Position numbers and translations under genes: made by a program. Shown here one piece after another: positions 9,161 to 17,395 of a stretch of 64,000 nt of DNA (position 1 is the first letter of the stretch; each line of letters begins with the position of its first letter). Origin of the DNA: Hymenobacter mellowenesis (GTDB lineage Bacteria > Bacteroidota > Bacteroidia > Cytophagales > Hymenobacteraceae); the NCBI RefSeq assembly GCF_030581005.1, contig NZ_JAUQSX010000014.1, positions 105,291 to 169,290 of the forward strand, read 5' to 3'. The notes beneath the pieces are model-generated. The model was given only the letters and a program-made list of their open reading frames with translations. It ran no database searches and was not told the DNA's origin.

Positions 9161-9214
9161 AAAAAGCCGCCCGCCTGCCGCTTCCGGAGAAGCGCGCAAG
9201 CCGGGCGGCTTTTT
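9161..9214. terminator. Bidirectional terminator
   Basis: AAAAAGCCGCCCG at 9161-9173 pairs perfectly with CGGGCGGCTTTTT at 9202-9214, with A and T runs on the two sides. It serves the lysozyme gene and the convergent MxKDx gene. Confidence 0.9.
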
Positions 9215-9233
9215 GCGTAGCGAGGTGGTTGGC

Positions 9234-9455
9234 TTACATTTTATCTTTGGCCATCATCTTGCCGTCCTTCTTCATGGCCTTGCCGTCTTTCTTGGCCATC
9301 TTGTCTTTCGAGCCCATTTTGGCGTCCTTCTTCATCATCTTGCCGTCGGCTTTCTCCTCTTTTTTCATCATCTTGTCATCGCCCTGCTGCGCGTGAGCCG
9401 CCAGGAAGGTGCACGAAAGAGCCACGGCCGAAGCCAGTTTCAACAGGTTTTTCAT
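9234..9455 (-). CDS. Secreted MxKDx-repeat protein
   Basis: This 73-residue protein has a signal peptide (residues 1-22, LSCTFLAAHA-Q) followed by a tail almost entirely of Met, Lys, Asp and Gly: DKMMKK, DGKMMKKDAKM, KDKMAKKDGKAMKKDGKMM. It fits the pentapeptide MxKDx repeat family. After cleavage the tail has no hydrophobic core and would be disordered. Met and Asp in this spacing could bind copper or other metals, but that is inference. The gene is monocistronic and ends at the bidirectional terminator. Confidence 0.8.
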   Translation of the reverse strand: MKNLLKLASAVALSCTFLAAHAQQGDDKMMKKEEKADGKMMKKDAKMGSKDKMAKKDGKAMKKDGKMMAKDKM

Positions 9456-9531
9456 GGTTTTGAGTTGGTTGAAAAAGTTGGTGTTGGGTGAGAAACTCGG
9501 CCGAAAGGTTATCGCAAATGATTAATTTTAG

Positions 9532-9975
9532 ATGAAGCAGAATCACAAGGCCAAAATTCTATACGCCACCTTCTTACGATGCCTGTTGTGGCTGCTGCCG
9601 GGCCTGTTTTTGCTGGCCTCCTGCGGGGGCAGTCGCAACGCGGGCAATGGCAGCACCAAAGCCCCGCGCGGCACCTACACCCAAACCGGCCTTGGCTCCT
9701 ACTACGCGGCCAAGTTCAATGGCCGGGCCACGGCCAGCGGCTCTACCTACCGCCCAGGCCAGATGACAGCGGCCCACAATACGCTGCCCTTCGGCACGGT
9801 CATCCGGGTCACCAACACGCGCAACGGCCGCTCCGTCGATGTGACTGTGACGGACCGGGGGCCGCACACCAAGGGCTACATCGTGGATGTGTCGCGCCGC
9901 GCCGCTGAGCAGCTCGACATTGTTTCGGCGGGCGTGGTGCCGGTGCGCCTCGTCGTCATCAAAGCCGCGCCGTAG
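9532..9975 (+). CDS. rlpA: RlpA-like septal ring lytic transglycosylase lipoprotein
   Basis: This 147-residue lipoprotein has a lipobox LLASC at about residues 28-32 and a double-psi beta-barrel domain from about residue 48: GLGSYYAAKFNGRATASG, MTAAHNTLPFGT, RVTNTRNGRSVDVTVTDRGPH and VDVSRRAAEQL. RlpA proteins act on peptidoglycan, often on glycan strands lacking stem peptides, at the division site. There is no SPOR domain, so septal targeting is not shown. The catalytic Asp (TDRGP) and His (AHN) positions of the family are present. It lies just after the lysozyme/MxKDx region. Confidence 0.9.
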   Translation: MKQNHKAKILYATFLRCLLWLLPGLFLLASCGGSRNAGNGSTKAPRGTYTQTGLGSYYAAKFNGRATASGSTYRPGQMTAAHNTLPFGTVIRVTNTRNGRSVDVTVTDRGPHTKGYIVDVSRRAAEQLDIVSAGVVPVRLVVIKAAP

Positions 9976-10012
9976 TCCCGTTTCTTTGTTTTCCGAAACT
10001 GTTTCTTTTGCC

Positions 10013-10207
10013 ATGAACATCCGTAAAAAAGTCCGCTGGACGCTGCCGCCCAATACCAACCGCTACGCCGCCCTCGACCTGTGGGTGCCCGCCGCTGAAG
10101 ACGAAGGCTGGTCGGAGACTGAAGTTCAGCACGTTATCGACGAAGTGGTGGAAGCCGACAACGATGCCGCCGGGCTCGAAGTACTGGCCTGGTACACGGC
10201 CTCTTAG
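10013..10207 (+). CDS. Small acidic protein of unknown function
   Basis: The 64-residue product begins MNIRKKVRW and continues into an acidic stretch (PAAEDEGWSETEVQHVIDEVVEADNDAAG). The ATG at 10013 is chosen because the longer frame overlaps rlpA and looks random upstream. There is no signal or membrane segment, so it is probably cytoplasmic. It lies 37 bases after rlpA and is followed by a terminator, so it may share the rlpA transcript. I do not recognise the family. Confidence 0.65.
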   Translation: MNIRKKVRWTLPPNTNRYAALDLWVPAAEDEGWSETEVQHVIDEVVEADNDAAGLEVLAWYTAS

Positions 10208-10242
10208 CCGGCAGCTGCCTAACGCCGTCTTCCACATCTTGT

Positions 10243-10287
10243 GCCCCTCGGACTCTGCCGCTTGCGCCAGAGTTTGAGGGGCTTTTT
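10243..10287 (+). terminator. Rho-independent terminator
   Basis: GCCCCTC and CTCTG pair with CAGAG and GAGGGGC across an imperfect stem with a loop of about 10 nt, followed by five T. Confidence 0.8.
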
Positions 10288-10410
10288 CGTGCCATTTCAG
10301 CGGGTATTTCAGCCGAAAAATGGCAGTCGCCAAAACGCATTATAAAACTATGCCGCTAAATATTTTGATAAAATTTATATCGAGTCAATTCACAAAACAA
10401 GATTTTATTG

Positions 10411-10418
10411 TACTTTTG
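10411..10418 (+). promoter_or_regulatory. -7 box TACTTTTG upstream of the hydrolase gene
   Basis: It matches TAnnTTTG exactly, in an AT-rich stretch (10340-10430), and gives a leader of about 65 nt before the ATG at 10485. No TTTG lies at the expected -33 distance. Confidence 0.5.
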
Positions 10419-10484
10419 AACACAGTCTCTATTTGACAACCGCGAGTCGGGTTGCTGCGACTCGAAAACCAGAGACCCACTGCT

Positions 10485-12047
10485 ATGAAAACATTCCGTA
10501 TTCAATTAATTATCAGCACATTTATGATGCTGATAATCCAACTAAGCAACAACGCCCAGGCCGGTGCAATCGACAAACCGCTACTGGCAGGCCAATGGAC
10601 AGGCCAGCTGACGGTGCCGGGCGGTAGTCGCCAGGTTTCCATTACCATAGCCGAACGGCCCGATGGCACCACAGTGGCCCTGCTGGATATGGCCGCCGCC
10701 AAGCTCAAAAACAGCCCCATGCGGGTGGTAAGCAGCCCCGACAGCGTGGCTTTTTATGCCGATAAAGCGGGCTGCCGGTTCGTGGGCTTGCCCGTGGCCG
10801 AAGGCAAGCGGCTGCGCGGCCAATGGCAGCAGCCCGGCTTCCGCGCCACGCTGGTCCTTGACCGCACTCCGACGGGTACCGCCCCGGCTTCTTCAGCGCT
10901 CAAAGGCAAATCGATGGCCTACAAAACCGAAGAAGTGCGGGTGAGCAGCCTCAGCAGCCCCAATCCCGAACTGGGCCTGGGCGGCAGCCTGAGTATGCCG
11001 CTCGGTGCCGGACCATTTCCGGGCGTGGTGCTCTTGGCCGATGGCAGCAAAGCCGAGCGCGCCGAAGGCACCTACGACCTGCTCGATGAACTGGCCGATT
11101 ACCTCACGCGGCAGGGCCTGGCCGTGCTGCGACTGGAAGGCCGGGGCACGGGCCGCTCGGCCGCCATCCCGGCGGCGAACTCCCGCAACGAGCTGGTGGC
11201 GGATGCGCAGTCGGCCCTTGCGTTTCTACGCTCGCATTCGGGCATCGACCCGCTGCGGGTGGGCCTGCTGGGGCACGGCGACGGCGCCAACGTGGCCCTG
11301 CAGGTAGCGGCAGCAGCGCCCACGCCGGCCTTTCTGGTGTCGCTGGGCGCGGCGGGCTTGAGTGGCCAGGAGCTTCTGGCGCGTCAAACCTCGCTGGTGA
11401 ATCAGCCGGGCGAGCCCGATACTGCCCAGTTGGCCTGGGACCGCAAAGAAATGCAGCTGATGACGCTGGCCCGCCGCGAAGCCAAAAAGCAGCTGGCCGC
11501 CGGCACCTCGGCCCAGCAAGTGCAGGTGCGCGTGGCCCAGGAGCAAATGCGCCTGAACGCCGAAGCCCAGAAACGCAGCGACGCGCTGTACAAGCGGCAG
11601 TACGCCATGCTGGAAATCATTCGGCAAACGCCCAACAATGCCCAGGCGCAGGCCATCGTGGCCAATATGCTGAAGCAGATTTACCCAAGCCTGCCATCGG
11701 CCACGGCGCAAAACCGGGCGGCCCAGCTCACCAGCCCGTGGTACCGCTCGCTGCTGGCCACCAATCCGCAAACCGACTTGGGCAAAGTGAGCTGCCCCAC
11801 CCTCCTGCTACACGGCACCGCCGACTCGCAGGTGCTCACGGCCAGCAACTTGCCGCTGCTCGAAAAAGGCATGAAGGCCAACAAGCGCGTCAACAGCCAA
11901 AAGCTGGAAGGCCTGAACCATGATTTTCTGGCCCCGGCCAGTGCTCAGGCCCTGGCGGCCGGCACCGAGCAACACCCCACCGCTTCGGCCGATGCCCTGG
12001 AGGCCATTCGGGAGTGGGTGGTGCAGCAGGTGAAGATTTCGAATTAA
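10485..12047 (+). CDS. Secreted alpha/beta-hydrolase-fold protein lacking the nucleophile serine
   Basis: The 520-residue product has a signal peptide (residues 1-26, ending NNAQA), an N-terminal domain of about 120 residues, and an alpha/beta-hydrolase domain of the kind found in secreted acyl-peptidase or dienelactone-like hydrolases. The nucleophile elbow, normally G-H-S-E/Q-G, reads GLLGHGDGAN, so position 265 is Gly in place of Ser. The acid and base positions look intact: D447 in HGTADSQV and H479 in LNHDF. The usual DKRGxGxS loop is EGRGTGRS. A helical insertion rich in Gln, Ala and Lys lies at about residues 310-410. By inference it is either inactive as a hydrolase or uses a different nucleophile. 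Confidence 0.8.
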   Translation: MKTFRIQLIISTFMMLIIQLSNNAQAGAIDKPLLAGQWTGQLTVPGGSRQVSITIAERPDGTTVALLDMAAAKLKNSPMRVVSSPDSVAFYADKAGCRFVGLPVAEGKRLRGQWQQPGFRATLVLDRTPTGTAPASSALKGKSMAYKTEEVRVSSLSSPNPELGLGGSLSMPLGAGPFPGVVLLADGSKAERAEGTYDLLDELADYLTRQGLAVLRLEGRGTGRSAAIPAANSRNELVADAQSALAFLRSHSGIDPLRVGLLGHGDGANVALQVAAAAPTPAFLVSLGAAGLSGQELLARQTSLVNQPGEPDTAQLAWDRKEMQLMTLARREAKKQLAAGTSAQQVQVRVAQEQMRLNAEAQKRSDALYKRQYAMLEIIRQTPNNAQAQAIVANMLKQIYPSLPSATAQNRAAQLTSPWYRSLLATNPQTDLGKVSCPTLLLHGTADSQVLTASNLPLLEKGMKANKRVNSQKLEGLNHDFLAPASAQALAAGTEQHPTASADALEAIREWVVQQVKISN

Positions 12048-12060
12048 GGCCAGGAAAACC

Positions 12061-12435
12061 TTACTGGGCCAGCGGCTGGGACTGAAACGCCTGTCGCAGC
12101 CACGCGCCGGCCAGCGCGGCGAGCCCGCCGCTTAGCCCGGCTACCAGGCCCGCCACCAACACCAGCGCCGGCACCGAGCCGCCCAGTGGCAGCAGTTCCG
12201 CCACGCGGTGCGCCAGCAGCCCGTCGTTTTGGTAAGTCAGCCACGCGGCGGGCAACAGCCAGCTAAGCGCGGCCCCGCCGAAGCCCGCCCAAAAGGCCAC
12301 GCGGCCCGTGGGCGCAATGGCCAGCCCTACCACGAAGGCTACCACGGCCAGGCTCCACCACGGCAAGTCCAGCTGCACGGCCGAGGCCAGCACGAGAATG
12401 AGAATCGGTAGTAGCCAGGGGTTGCGCCAGTTCAT
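12061..12435 (-). CDS. Small hydrophobic membrane protein, unknown
   Basis: The 124-residue product has about four membrane segments (8-22, 26-43, 48-66 and 87-113), several rich in Gly and Ala, and short loops. It has no recognisable family motif. The gene is convergent with the hydrolase gene, which ends 13 bases away. A -7-like box TATCTTGC lies on the minus strand at 12440-12447, just before the ATG at 12435, so the transcript leader would be almost absent. Confidence 0.7.
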   Translation of the reverse strand: MNWRNPWLLPILILVLASAVQLDLPWWSLAVVAFVVGLAIAPTGRVAFWAGFGGAALSWLLPAAWLTYQNDGLLAHRVAELLPLGGSVPALVLVAGLVAGLSGGLAALAGAWLRQAFQSQPLAQ

Positions 12436-12463
12436 GCGGGCAAGATAAGTCTTTGCTGAATAC

Positions 12464-12660
12464 TGTCATTGCGAGGAGGTACGACGAAGCAATCCGTCCT
12501 GTCAAAACCAGACACGCCCTTTCACCAGAAAGCCTCGGCACTGCGCAGTGCCGGGGCTTATCACATTATCAGGCTGGTCGCTGAGAACAGACGGATTGCT
12601 TCGGCTCCGCCTCACAATGACAGGCACCACCTGCAATGACAGGCACCACCTCGCAATGAT
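12464..12660. repeat. Composite inverted repeat (family B) with inner hairpin module and tandem tail
   Basis: Arms 12464-12498 and 12590-12622 share TGTCATTGCGAGG, GAAGCAATCCGTC and their complements, with a few mismatches. Between them lies a module at 12508-12559 (CCAGACAC...CCAGAAAGCC, then GGCACTG CG CAGTGCC and GGGGCTT) that folds separately. The right end runs into about two and a half copies of CAATGACAGGCACCACCT (12613-12660). A related module and half arm occur at 48809-49018. This element fills the whole gap between two minus-strand genes. Confidence 0.8.
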
Positions 12661-12669
12661 AACGACTAC

Positions 12670-13332
12670 TCAGGCTGCTGCCAGCACTTCCGGGTCGTTG
12701 TTCGCAGGCGAGTTCACCCGCTTGCTGATAATGTATTCCTTCATAGCCGCAGCATCGTAGGGTACGAGCAGTTCCTGGTGCGCCTTCAGGCCCAGGCCAT
12801 CGTCGAGCCAGGCCTGCTCGGCGGCGCGGGTGGGCAGGATGACGGGCATGCGGTTATGGATGTTGGCCATCAGCGCGTTTGGTTCCGTCGTGATAATGGT
12901 AAAGGTGGGGTGCAGCTCGCCGGTACTGCGGTCGAGCCACTCGTCCCAGAGGCCAGCGAAGGCGAAGGGCTGCTCGTCGCGCAGCAGGATGCGATGCGGC
13001 ACCTTACCGGCTGGCGTGGCCTGCCACTCAAAGAAGCTGTCGGCCAGCACTAGGCAGCGCTTGCGGCCCAGCAGCTGCCGAAAGCTGGGCTTCTCGGCCA
13101 GCGTCTCTGCCCGGGCGTTGATGGGTTTGGGGCCGGCGCTGGGGTCTTTGCTCCAGTTCGGTACGAGGCCCCAGCTCAGGAGTTGAATCTGGCCGGGCGC
13201 GGCGTTGGTGATGATGGGCAGACGCTGGGAGGGCGCGGCGTTGTAGGTGGTTGGCGCCGGCTCGGTGAACGTGGCGTCGAAACGCTGCTCAACGGTTGGA
13301 GCCGGGACGATGAAGGTGTAGCGACCACACAT
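12670..13332 (-). CDS. yedK: SOS response-associated peptidase/HMCES family (YedK-like)
   Basis: The 220-residue product starts at the ATG at 13332, because the family requires the start Met to be followed directly by the catalytic Cys (MCGRYTF, Cys2). Other SRAP-domain residues are present: YNAAPSQRLP (Asn), GLVPNWSKDP, NARAETL, CLVLADSFFEW (Glu) and IHNRMPVIL (His). These proteins form a thiazolidine crosslink with abasic sites in single-stranded DNA and so protect replication forks. Length is normal for the family. A long inverted repeat ends 26 bases upstream of the start, so the promoter must lie in or next to the repeat, or the gene is read with the phosphorylase gene. Confidence 0.95.
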   Translation of the reverse strand: MCGRYTFIVPAPTVEQRFDATFTEPAPTTYNAAPSQRLPIITNAAPGQIQLLSWGLVPNWSKDPSAGPKPINARAETLAEKPSFRQLLGRKRCLVLADSFFEWQATPAGKVPHRILLRDEQPFAFAGLWDEWLDRSTGELHPTFTIITTEPNALMANIHNRMPVILPTRAAEQAWLDDGLGLKAHQELLVPYDAAAMKEYIISKRVNSPANNDPEVLAAA

Positions 13333-13358
13333 GGCAAGGCGGTGATTTAGAATAAAAA

Positions 13359-13468
13359 AGAACGTCATGCTGAGCGCAGCCGAAGCATCTCTATCGCAAG
13401 GAGCAATCCAATCGGATTACGTTATTTGCGCGGTAGAGATGCTTCGGCTGCGCTCAGCATGACGTTCT
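13359..13468. repeat. Long intergenic inverted repeat (family A, copy 2)
   Basis: Arms 13359-13393 and 13434-13468 are perfect 35-bp complements starting AGAACGTCATGCTGAGCG. The loop contains a second, smaller stem around CAATCC...GGATTA. Confidence 0.95.
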
Positions 13469-13488
13469 GATTACGCCATTCGACCTGC

Positions 13489-15141
13489 TTACGCCTTATA
13501 CAGCAGCTCGTAGTATTCCTTGGCCATGCGGCCGCTCTCGAACTCCGGTTCCACGTCCTTCATGGCGGTTTTCACCACTTTCAGGAAGTTTTTGGGCTGG
13601 TCGTAGTACAGCGGCAACACGGTGTTTTCGAGCACATCGAGCAGCGTGGTAGCCTCTTGGTCGTCCTTCACGTTCTCGGGCAAGGTTTCCTCGGCGTGGG
13701 CGATGAGGAAGCCGTTTTCGCCGTCCTTGCAGAACTCGGGAATCCAGCCGTCGGCGATGCTCAGGTTCACGCTGGCGTTCATGGCGGCGGTCATGCCGCT
13801 GGTGCCGCTGGCTTCACGCGGGAAGCGCGGCGTGTTCAGCCAGATATCAGAACCCTTTTTGAGGGCGGCCGACAGGCCCAGCTCGTAGCCGGTGAGCACG
13901 GCGCAGTTCGGCAGATTGGCAGTGCGTTTGATAATTTCATTGAACAAAGCCACTGCACCGAAGTCTTTCGGGTAAGGCTTGCCCGCCCAAATCATCTGAA
14001 TGGGGCGTTTGGTGTTGCTGGCCAGTTCCACGAACCGCTCGAAGTGGCGCAGGATGAGGTCGGCGCGCTTATAGGCGGCGAAGCGGCGGGCCCACACGAT
14101 GGTGATGACCTCGGGGTCGAAGACGTTGCCGGTCTGGTCGGCCACGATTTTAAACAACTCCTTTTTCAGTTCCTGCTTGCGGGCCAGCAGGTCGGCGTCG
14201 CTCTTGATTTTGAGGGCGGCGGCCAGCTGCGGGTCGCGCCAGTAGGTGCCGTTCTGGCTGTTGGTGATGGGGATGATGGGGCAGATGCCCTCAAAGTGGC
14301 CCCACATTTCGTTGGCCACGCGGCCGTGCACCTTGCTCACGGCGTTGGCTTTGCGGGCGAAGCGCAGGGCGGTGAGGGTGTAGTTCAGCGCGTCGCCGGT
14401 GCCGATGCGGGCCTCGCGGCGCACGGCTTCCTCCGGCATGGTGCCGAAGAAGGTCATGTCGAGCAGCAGCTTCATGGGACGCTCCTCGTTGCCGGCCAGT
14501 TCGGGCGTGTGGGTGGTGAACACCAGACGCTTCTGCACTTCGGCCAGGTCGCGGCCGTGCTTTTCGTAGAGGTAGAAGGCCAGCGGCAGGCCGTGGCCCT
14601 CGTTGAGGTGGTAGACGTCGGTTTTGCGGCCGAGCACGTCGAGCAGCTTGCCGCCGCCCACGCCCAGCAGGATGCTCTGGGCCACGCGGGCCGCCGCGTC
14701 CGGGTCGTAGAGGTGGTGCGAAATGGTGCGCGAGATGTAATCGTTTTCCGGGATGTCGGTGGTGAGGAAGAACATCGGCACGGTGCCGAACACTTCCGGA
14801 GCGAGATACAGGGCTTTCACATGCACATCAGCGCCGTGAATGGTGATGGGGAACACAATGCCCGTGTCCTGCAGAAACGAATAGTGCTTCTGGCGGAATT
14901 CAGCGCGCATGGTCTGGTCTTCGGCGCGGCCCTGGTCGTAGTAGCCGAAGCTCCACAGGATGCTAATGCCGACGAGGTTTTGCTTTAGCTCGAAGCCCGA
15001 GCGCATGTGCGAGCCGGCCAGGAAGCCCAGGCCACCGGAGTAGGTTTTGAGGGCCTGGTCGACGGCGAATTCCATCGAGAAATAAGCCGCCGCCGTCTTG
15101 TATTTGGCCGCGGGCGCATAGGGTTTGAATGTAAATGCCAT
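13489..15141 (-). CDS. glgP: Alpha-glucan (glycogen/maltodextrin) phosphorylase-like GT35 protein
   Basis: The 550-residue product is the short phosphorylase form. Motifs in order are TYSGGLGFLAGSHMRSG, YHLNEGHGLPLAF, FTTHTPELAGNE, WARRFAAYKRADLIL (phosphate-site Arg/Lys region) and TPRFPREASGTSGM. Classical GT35 enzymes release glucose-1-phosphate from alpha-1,4-glucans and carry pyridoxal phosphate on a Lys within GTSGMK or GTGNMK. Here the aligned residue is Thr451 (GTSGMTAAMN). The enzyme may bind the cofactor without that Lys or may not be a classical phosphorylase. It is divergent from a GH13 gene across a 249-bp spacer (15142-15390) that must hold both promoters; I could not fix the boxes there. 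Confidence 0.85.
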   Translation of the reverse strand: MAFTFKPYAPAAKYKTAAAYFSMEFAVDQALKTYSGGLGFLAGSHMRSGFELKQNLVGISILWSFGYYDQGRAEDQTMRAEFRQKHYSFLQDTGIVFPITIHGADVHVKALYLAPEVFGTVPMFFLTTDIPENDYISRTISHHLYDPDAAARVAQSILLGVGGGKLLDVLGRKTDVYHLNEGHGLPLAFYLYEKHGRDLAEVQKRLVFTTHTPELAGNEERPMKLLLDMTFFGTMPEEAVRREARIGTGDALNYTLTALRFARKANAVSKVHGRVANEMWGHFEGICPIIPITNSQNGTYWRDPQLAAALKIKSDADLLARKQELKKELFKIVADQTGNVFDPEVITIVWARRFAAYKRADLILRHFERFVELASNTKRPIQMIWAGKPYPKDFGAVALFNEIIKRTANLPNCAVLTGYELGLSAALKKGSDIWLNTPRFPREASGTSGMTAAMNASVNLSIADGWIPEFCKDGENGFLIAHAEETLPENVKDDQEATTLLDVLENTVLPLYYDQPKNFLKVVKTAMKDVEPEFESGRMAKEYYELLYKA

Positions 15142-15390
15142 AGAGGGGTATGGTGCCGGCTGGGGCTGGCAATGAAAGAAAATTCGGGGTGGAAAAAGAA
15201 ATTTTTACAAGCTAAGCAATAGCTCAAAGAAGCCGCAATGTGCAAACGTTTCGACAAATAACGCGAAAAGCTCATATTAAGCTTGCGCTAAACGGCTTGC
15301 TCCCTAACGGCAAGCAGCGGAGCGGAGTTAGCGGACCCGCCCGGGAAGTTGTTATTTTGCCCCCTCTCCCCCCAACTATCCCTGTTTATT

Positions 15391-17283
15391 ATGACATTTT
15401 CCCGCTTACTGCTGGCGCTAGCATTGCCCCTGTTAACTGCCGCCACCAGCCCCGCCGCGGTAGCCGCCACGCCACTAAGCAGCTCAGTTGCGCCCCCGGC
15501 CAAAGCCGCGCCCGGCGTCCGCATCGACCCTACCTATTGGTGGGTGGGCATGAAAAACCCCAAGCTGCAGCTGCTGGTGCACGCGCCGGGCATTGCCAGC
15601 GCCACGGCCAGCATGGCGGCCTACCCGGGCGTGACGCTGGAGGGCAGCCAGAAACTGGAGAGCCCCAACTACCTCGTTGTCAATCTCAACATTGCCCCCG
15701 ACGCAAAGCCGGGCCAGTTGAAACTGAGTTTCAAAGGCAGCAAAACCCTGACCTACACCTACGAGCTACGCGCCCGCAACACCGACCCGCAGCGCACGCA
15801 GGGCCTCACCCAGGCCGATTTCATTTACATGCTGATGCCCGACCGGTTCGCGAACGGCGACCCGAAGAACGACGTGGTGAAGGGCACCCGCGCCCCCCGC
15901 ATGGCCCGCGACTCGATGTACGCCCGCCACGGCGGCGACCTGAAGGGCATTCAGAACCACTTTGCCTACTTCAAGCAACTGGGCGCCACGGCCATCTGGC
16001 CCACGCCGCTGGTGGAAAACGACATGCCCAAGGCCAGCTACCACGGCTACGCCGTGACGGACTGCTACAAAATTGACCCACGCTACGGCACCAACGCCGA
16101 GTACCAGCAATTTGTGAAAGCCGCCCACGCCGACGGGCTGAAAGTGGTGCAGGACATCGTGCTCAACCACTGGGGCAGCTACCACCACCTCTTCCTCGAC
16201 AAGCCAGCGGCCGACTGGTTCCACGCCTTCCCCAAGTTCACGCGCTCGAACTACAACGCCTACGCCCTGAACGACCCCTACGGCTCGAAGCGCGACTATC
16301 AGCTGTTCAACGACGGCTGGTTCGACACGACCATGCCCGACGTGAACCAGGGCAACCCGCTGGTGGCTACCTATCTCATTCAGAACTTTTTGTGGTGGGT
16401 AGAGTCGACGGGCATCGACGGCTACCGCATTGACACCTACCCGTATTCGGAGCCGAATTTCCTGATGCAGTGGGGCAAGGCCATTGGCGAAGAATACCCC
16501 AAGCTGGCGCTGTTTGGCGAGGCCTGGGAAGGCACCGAGGCCGAGCAGGCTTTCTTTGCGCAGAACATTTTCCCGCCCGTCAATGGCTTTAAGTCGAACC
16601 TGCCGGGCGTGCTCGATTTTCAAATCTGCTTCGCCGTTTTAGATGCGTTGAAAACCGAGAACGGCGACCTGAGCAAGCTTTACCACGCCCTGCAGGGCGA
16701 CTGGCTGTACGTGGACGCCACGCGCAACGTACCCTTCCTCGACAACCACGACATGAGCCGCTTCTATTCGGTGATTGGCGAGGACTTCAACAAGTTCAAG
16801 ACCGGCATGGCCTGGCTGCTGACGCTGCGCGGCACGCCGCAGCTCTACTACGGCACCGAGGTGCTGATGAAGAATTTCTCGAACCCCGACGGCAAGGTGC
16901 GCGAGGACTTCCCCGGCGGCTGGGCCGGTGACAAGACGAACTACTTCGTGTCGCGTCCCGGACAGGCCGGCGAGGCGTTCGACTACATCAGCAAGCTGGC
17001 CAACTACCGCAAGGCGCACCCGGTGCTGAGCAGCGGCAAGCTGATGCAGTTTATCCCGCAGGATGGGGTGTACACCTACTTCCGCTACAACGACGCCGGC
17101 GAGTGCGTGATGATTATTGCCAACAACACCAAGGAAACCAAGAAGGTGGACGGGACGCGTTTTGCCGAGCGCACGGACGGCTTTTCGTCGGGCGTGGAAG
17201 TGGTGAGTGGGGCGACGGTTTCCGACCTGAAAACGCTGAACGTGCCGGCCCACACGGCCTGGGTGCTGGAACTGCGGAAATAG
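15391..17283 (+). CDS. Secreted GH13 amylase with cyclomaltodextrinase-type N-terminal domain
   Basis: The 630-residue product starts at the ATG at 15391, directly before a signal peptide (residues 1-26). An N-terminal beta domain at about residues 48-130 (RIDPTYWWVGMKNPKLQLLVHAPG) matches the cyclomaltodextrinase N-terminal family. The (beta/alpha)8 domain follows with FIYMLMPDRFANGD, VVQDIVLNHWG, the nucleophile D348 in YRIDTY, the acid/base E377 in FGEAWEG and the stabiliser D454 in LDNHDMSR. It probably hydrolyses maltodextrins or pullulan-like substrates in the periplasm, as SusA-type neopullulanases do. It heads a plus-strand run of GH13, SDR, GH13 and MFS transporter genes. Confidence 0.93.
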   Translation: MTFSRLLLALALPLLTAATSPAAVAATPLSSSVAPPAKAAPGVRIDPTYWWVGMKNPKLQLLVHAPGIASATASMAAYPGVTLEGSQKLESPNYLVVNLNIAPDAKPGQLKLSFKGSKTLTYTYELRARNTDPQRTQGLTQADFIYMLMPDRFANGDPKNDVVKGTRAPRMARDSMYARHGGDLKGIQNHFAYFKQLGATAIWPTPLVENDMPKASYHGYAVTDCYKIDPRYGTNAEYQQFVKAAHADGLKVVQDIVLNHWGSYHHLFLDKPAADWFHAFPKFTRSNYNAYALNDPYGSKRDYQLFNDGWFDTTMPDVNQGNPLVATYLIQNFLWWVESTGIDGYRIDTYPYSEPNFLMQWGKAIGEEYPKLALFGEAWEGTEAEQAFFAQNIFPPVNGFKSNLPGVLDFQICFAVLDALKTENGDLSKLYHALQGDWLYVDATRNVPFLDNHDMSRFYSVIGEDFNKFKTGMAWLLTLRGTPQLYYGTEVLMKNFSNPDGKVREDFPGGWAGDKTNYFVSRPGQAGEAFDYISKLANYRKAHPVLSSGKLMQFIPQDGVYTYFRYNDAGECVMIIANNTKETKKVDGTRFAERTDGFSSGVEVVSGATVSDLKTLNVPAHTAWVLELRK

Positions 17284-17394
17284 CGCAAGGTTTCGCGAGG
17301 TTAAAAGAGGTTTCGCAAAGTCTGGCGTTGTAACTTCAACTGACCCGCGCGAAAACCTTGCGAAACCTCTTTTAACCTTGCGAAACCTTGCGCT
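17282..17394. repeat. Inverted repeat filling the whole GH13-SDR gap (family C)
   Basis: Arms 17282-17327 and 17349-17394 are about 46 bp with few mismatches, built from repeated AGGTTTCGC units (GCGCAAGGTTTCGC, GGTTAAAAGAGGTTTCGC). The left arm starts inside the stop codon of the GH13 gene and the right arm ends one base before the SDR start codon at 17396. Confidence 0.9.
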
Positions 17395-17395
17395 C

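Noticed and set aside
8060..9199. Long minus-strand frame opposite the lysozyme gene
   Set aside because: It is an antisense shadow of a GC-rich gene with strong GH25 motifs; its translation is low-complexity Gly/Ala/His/Val without domain features.
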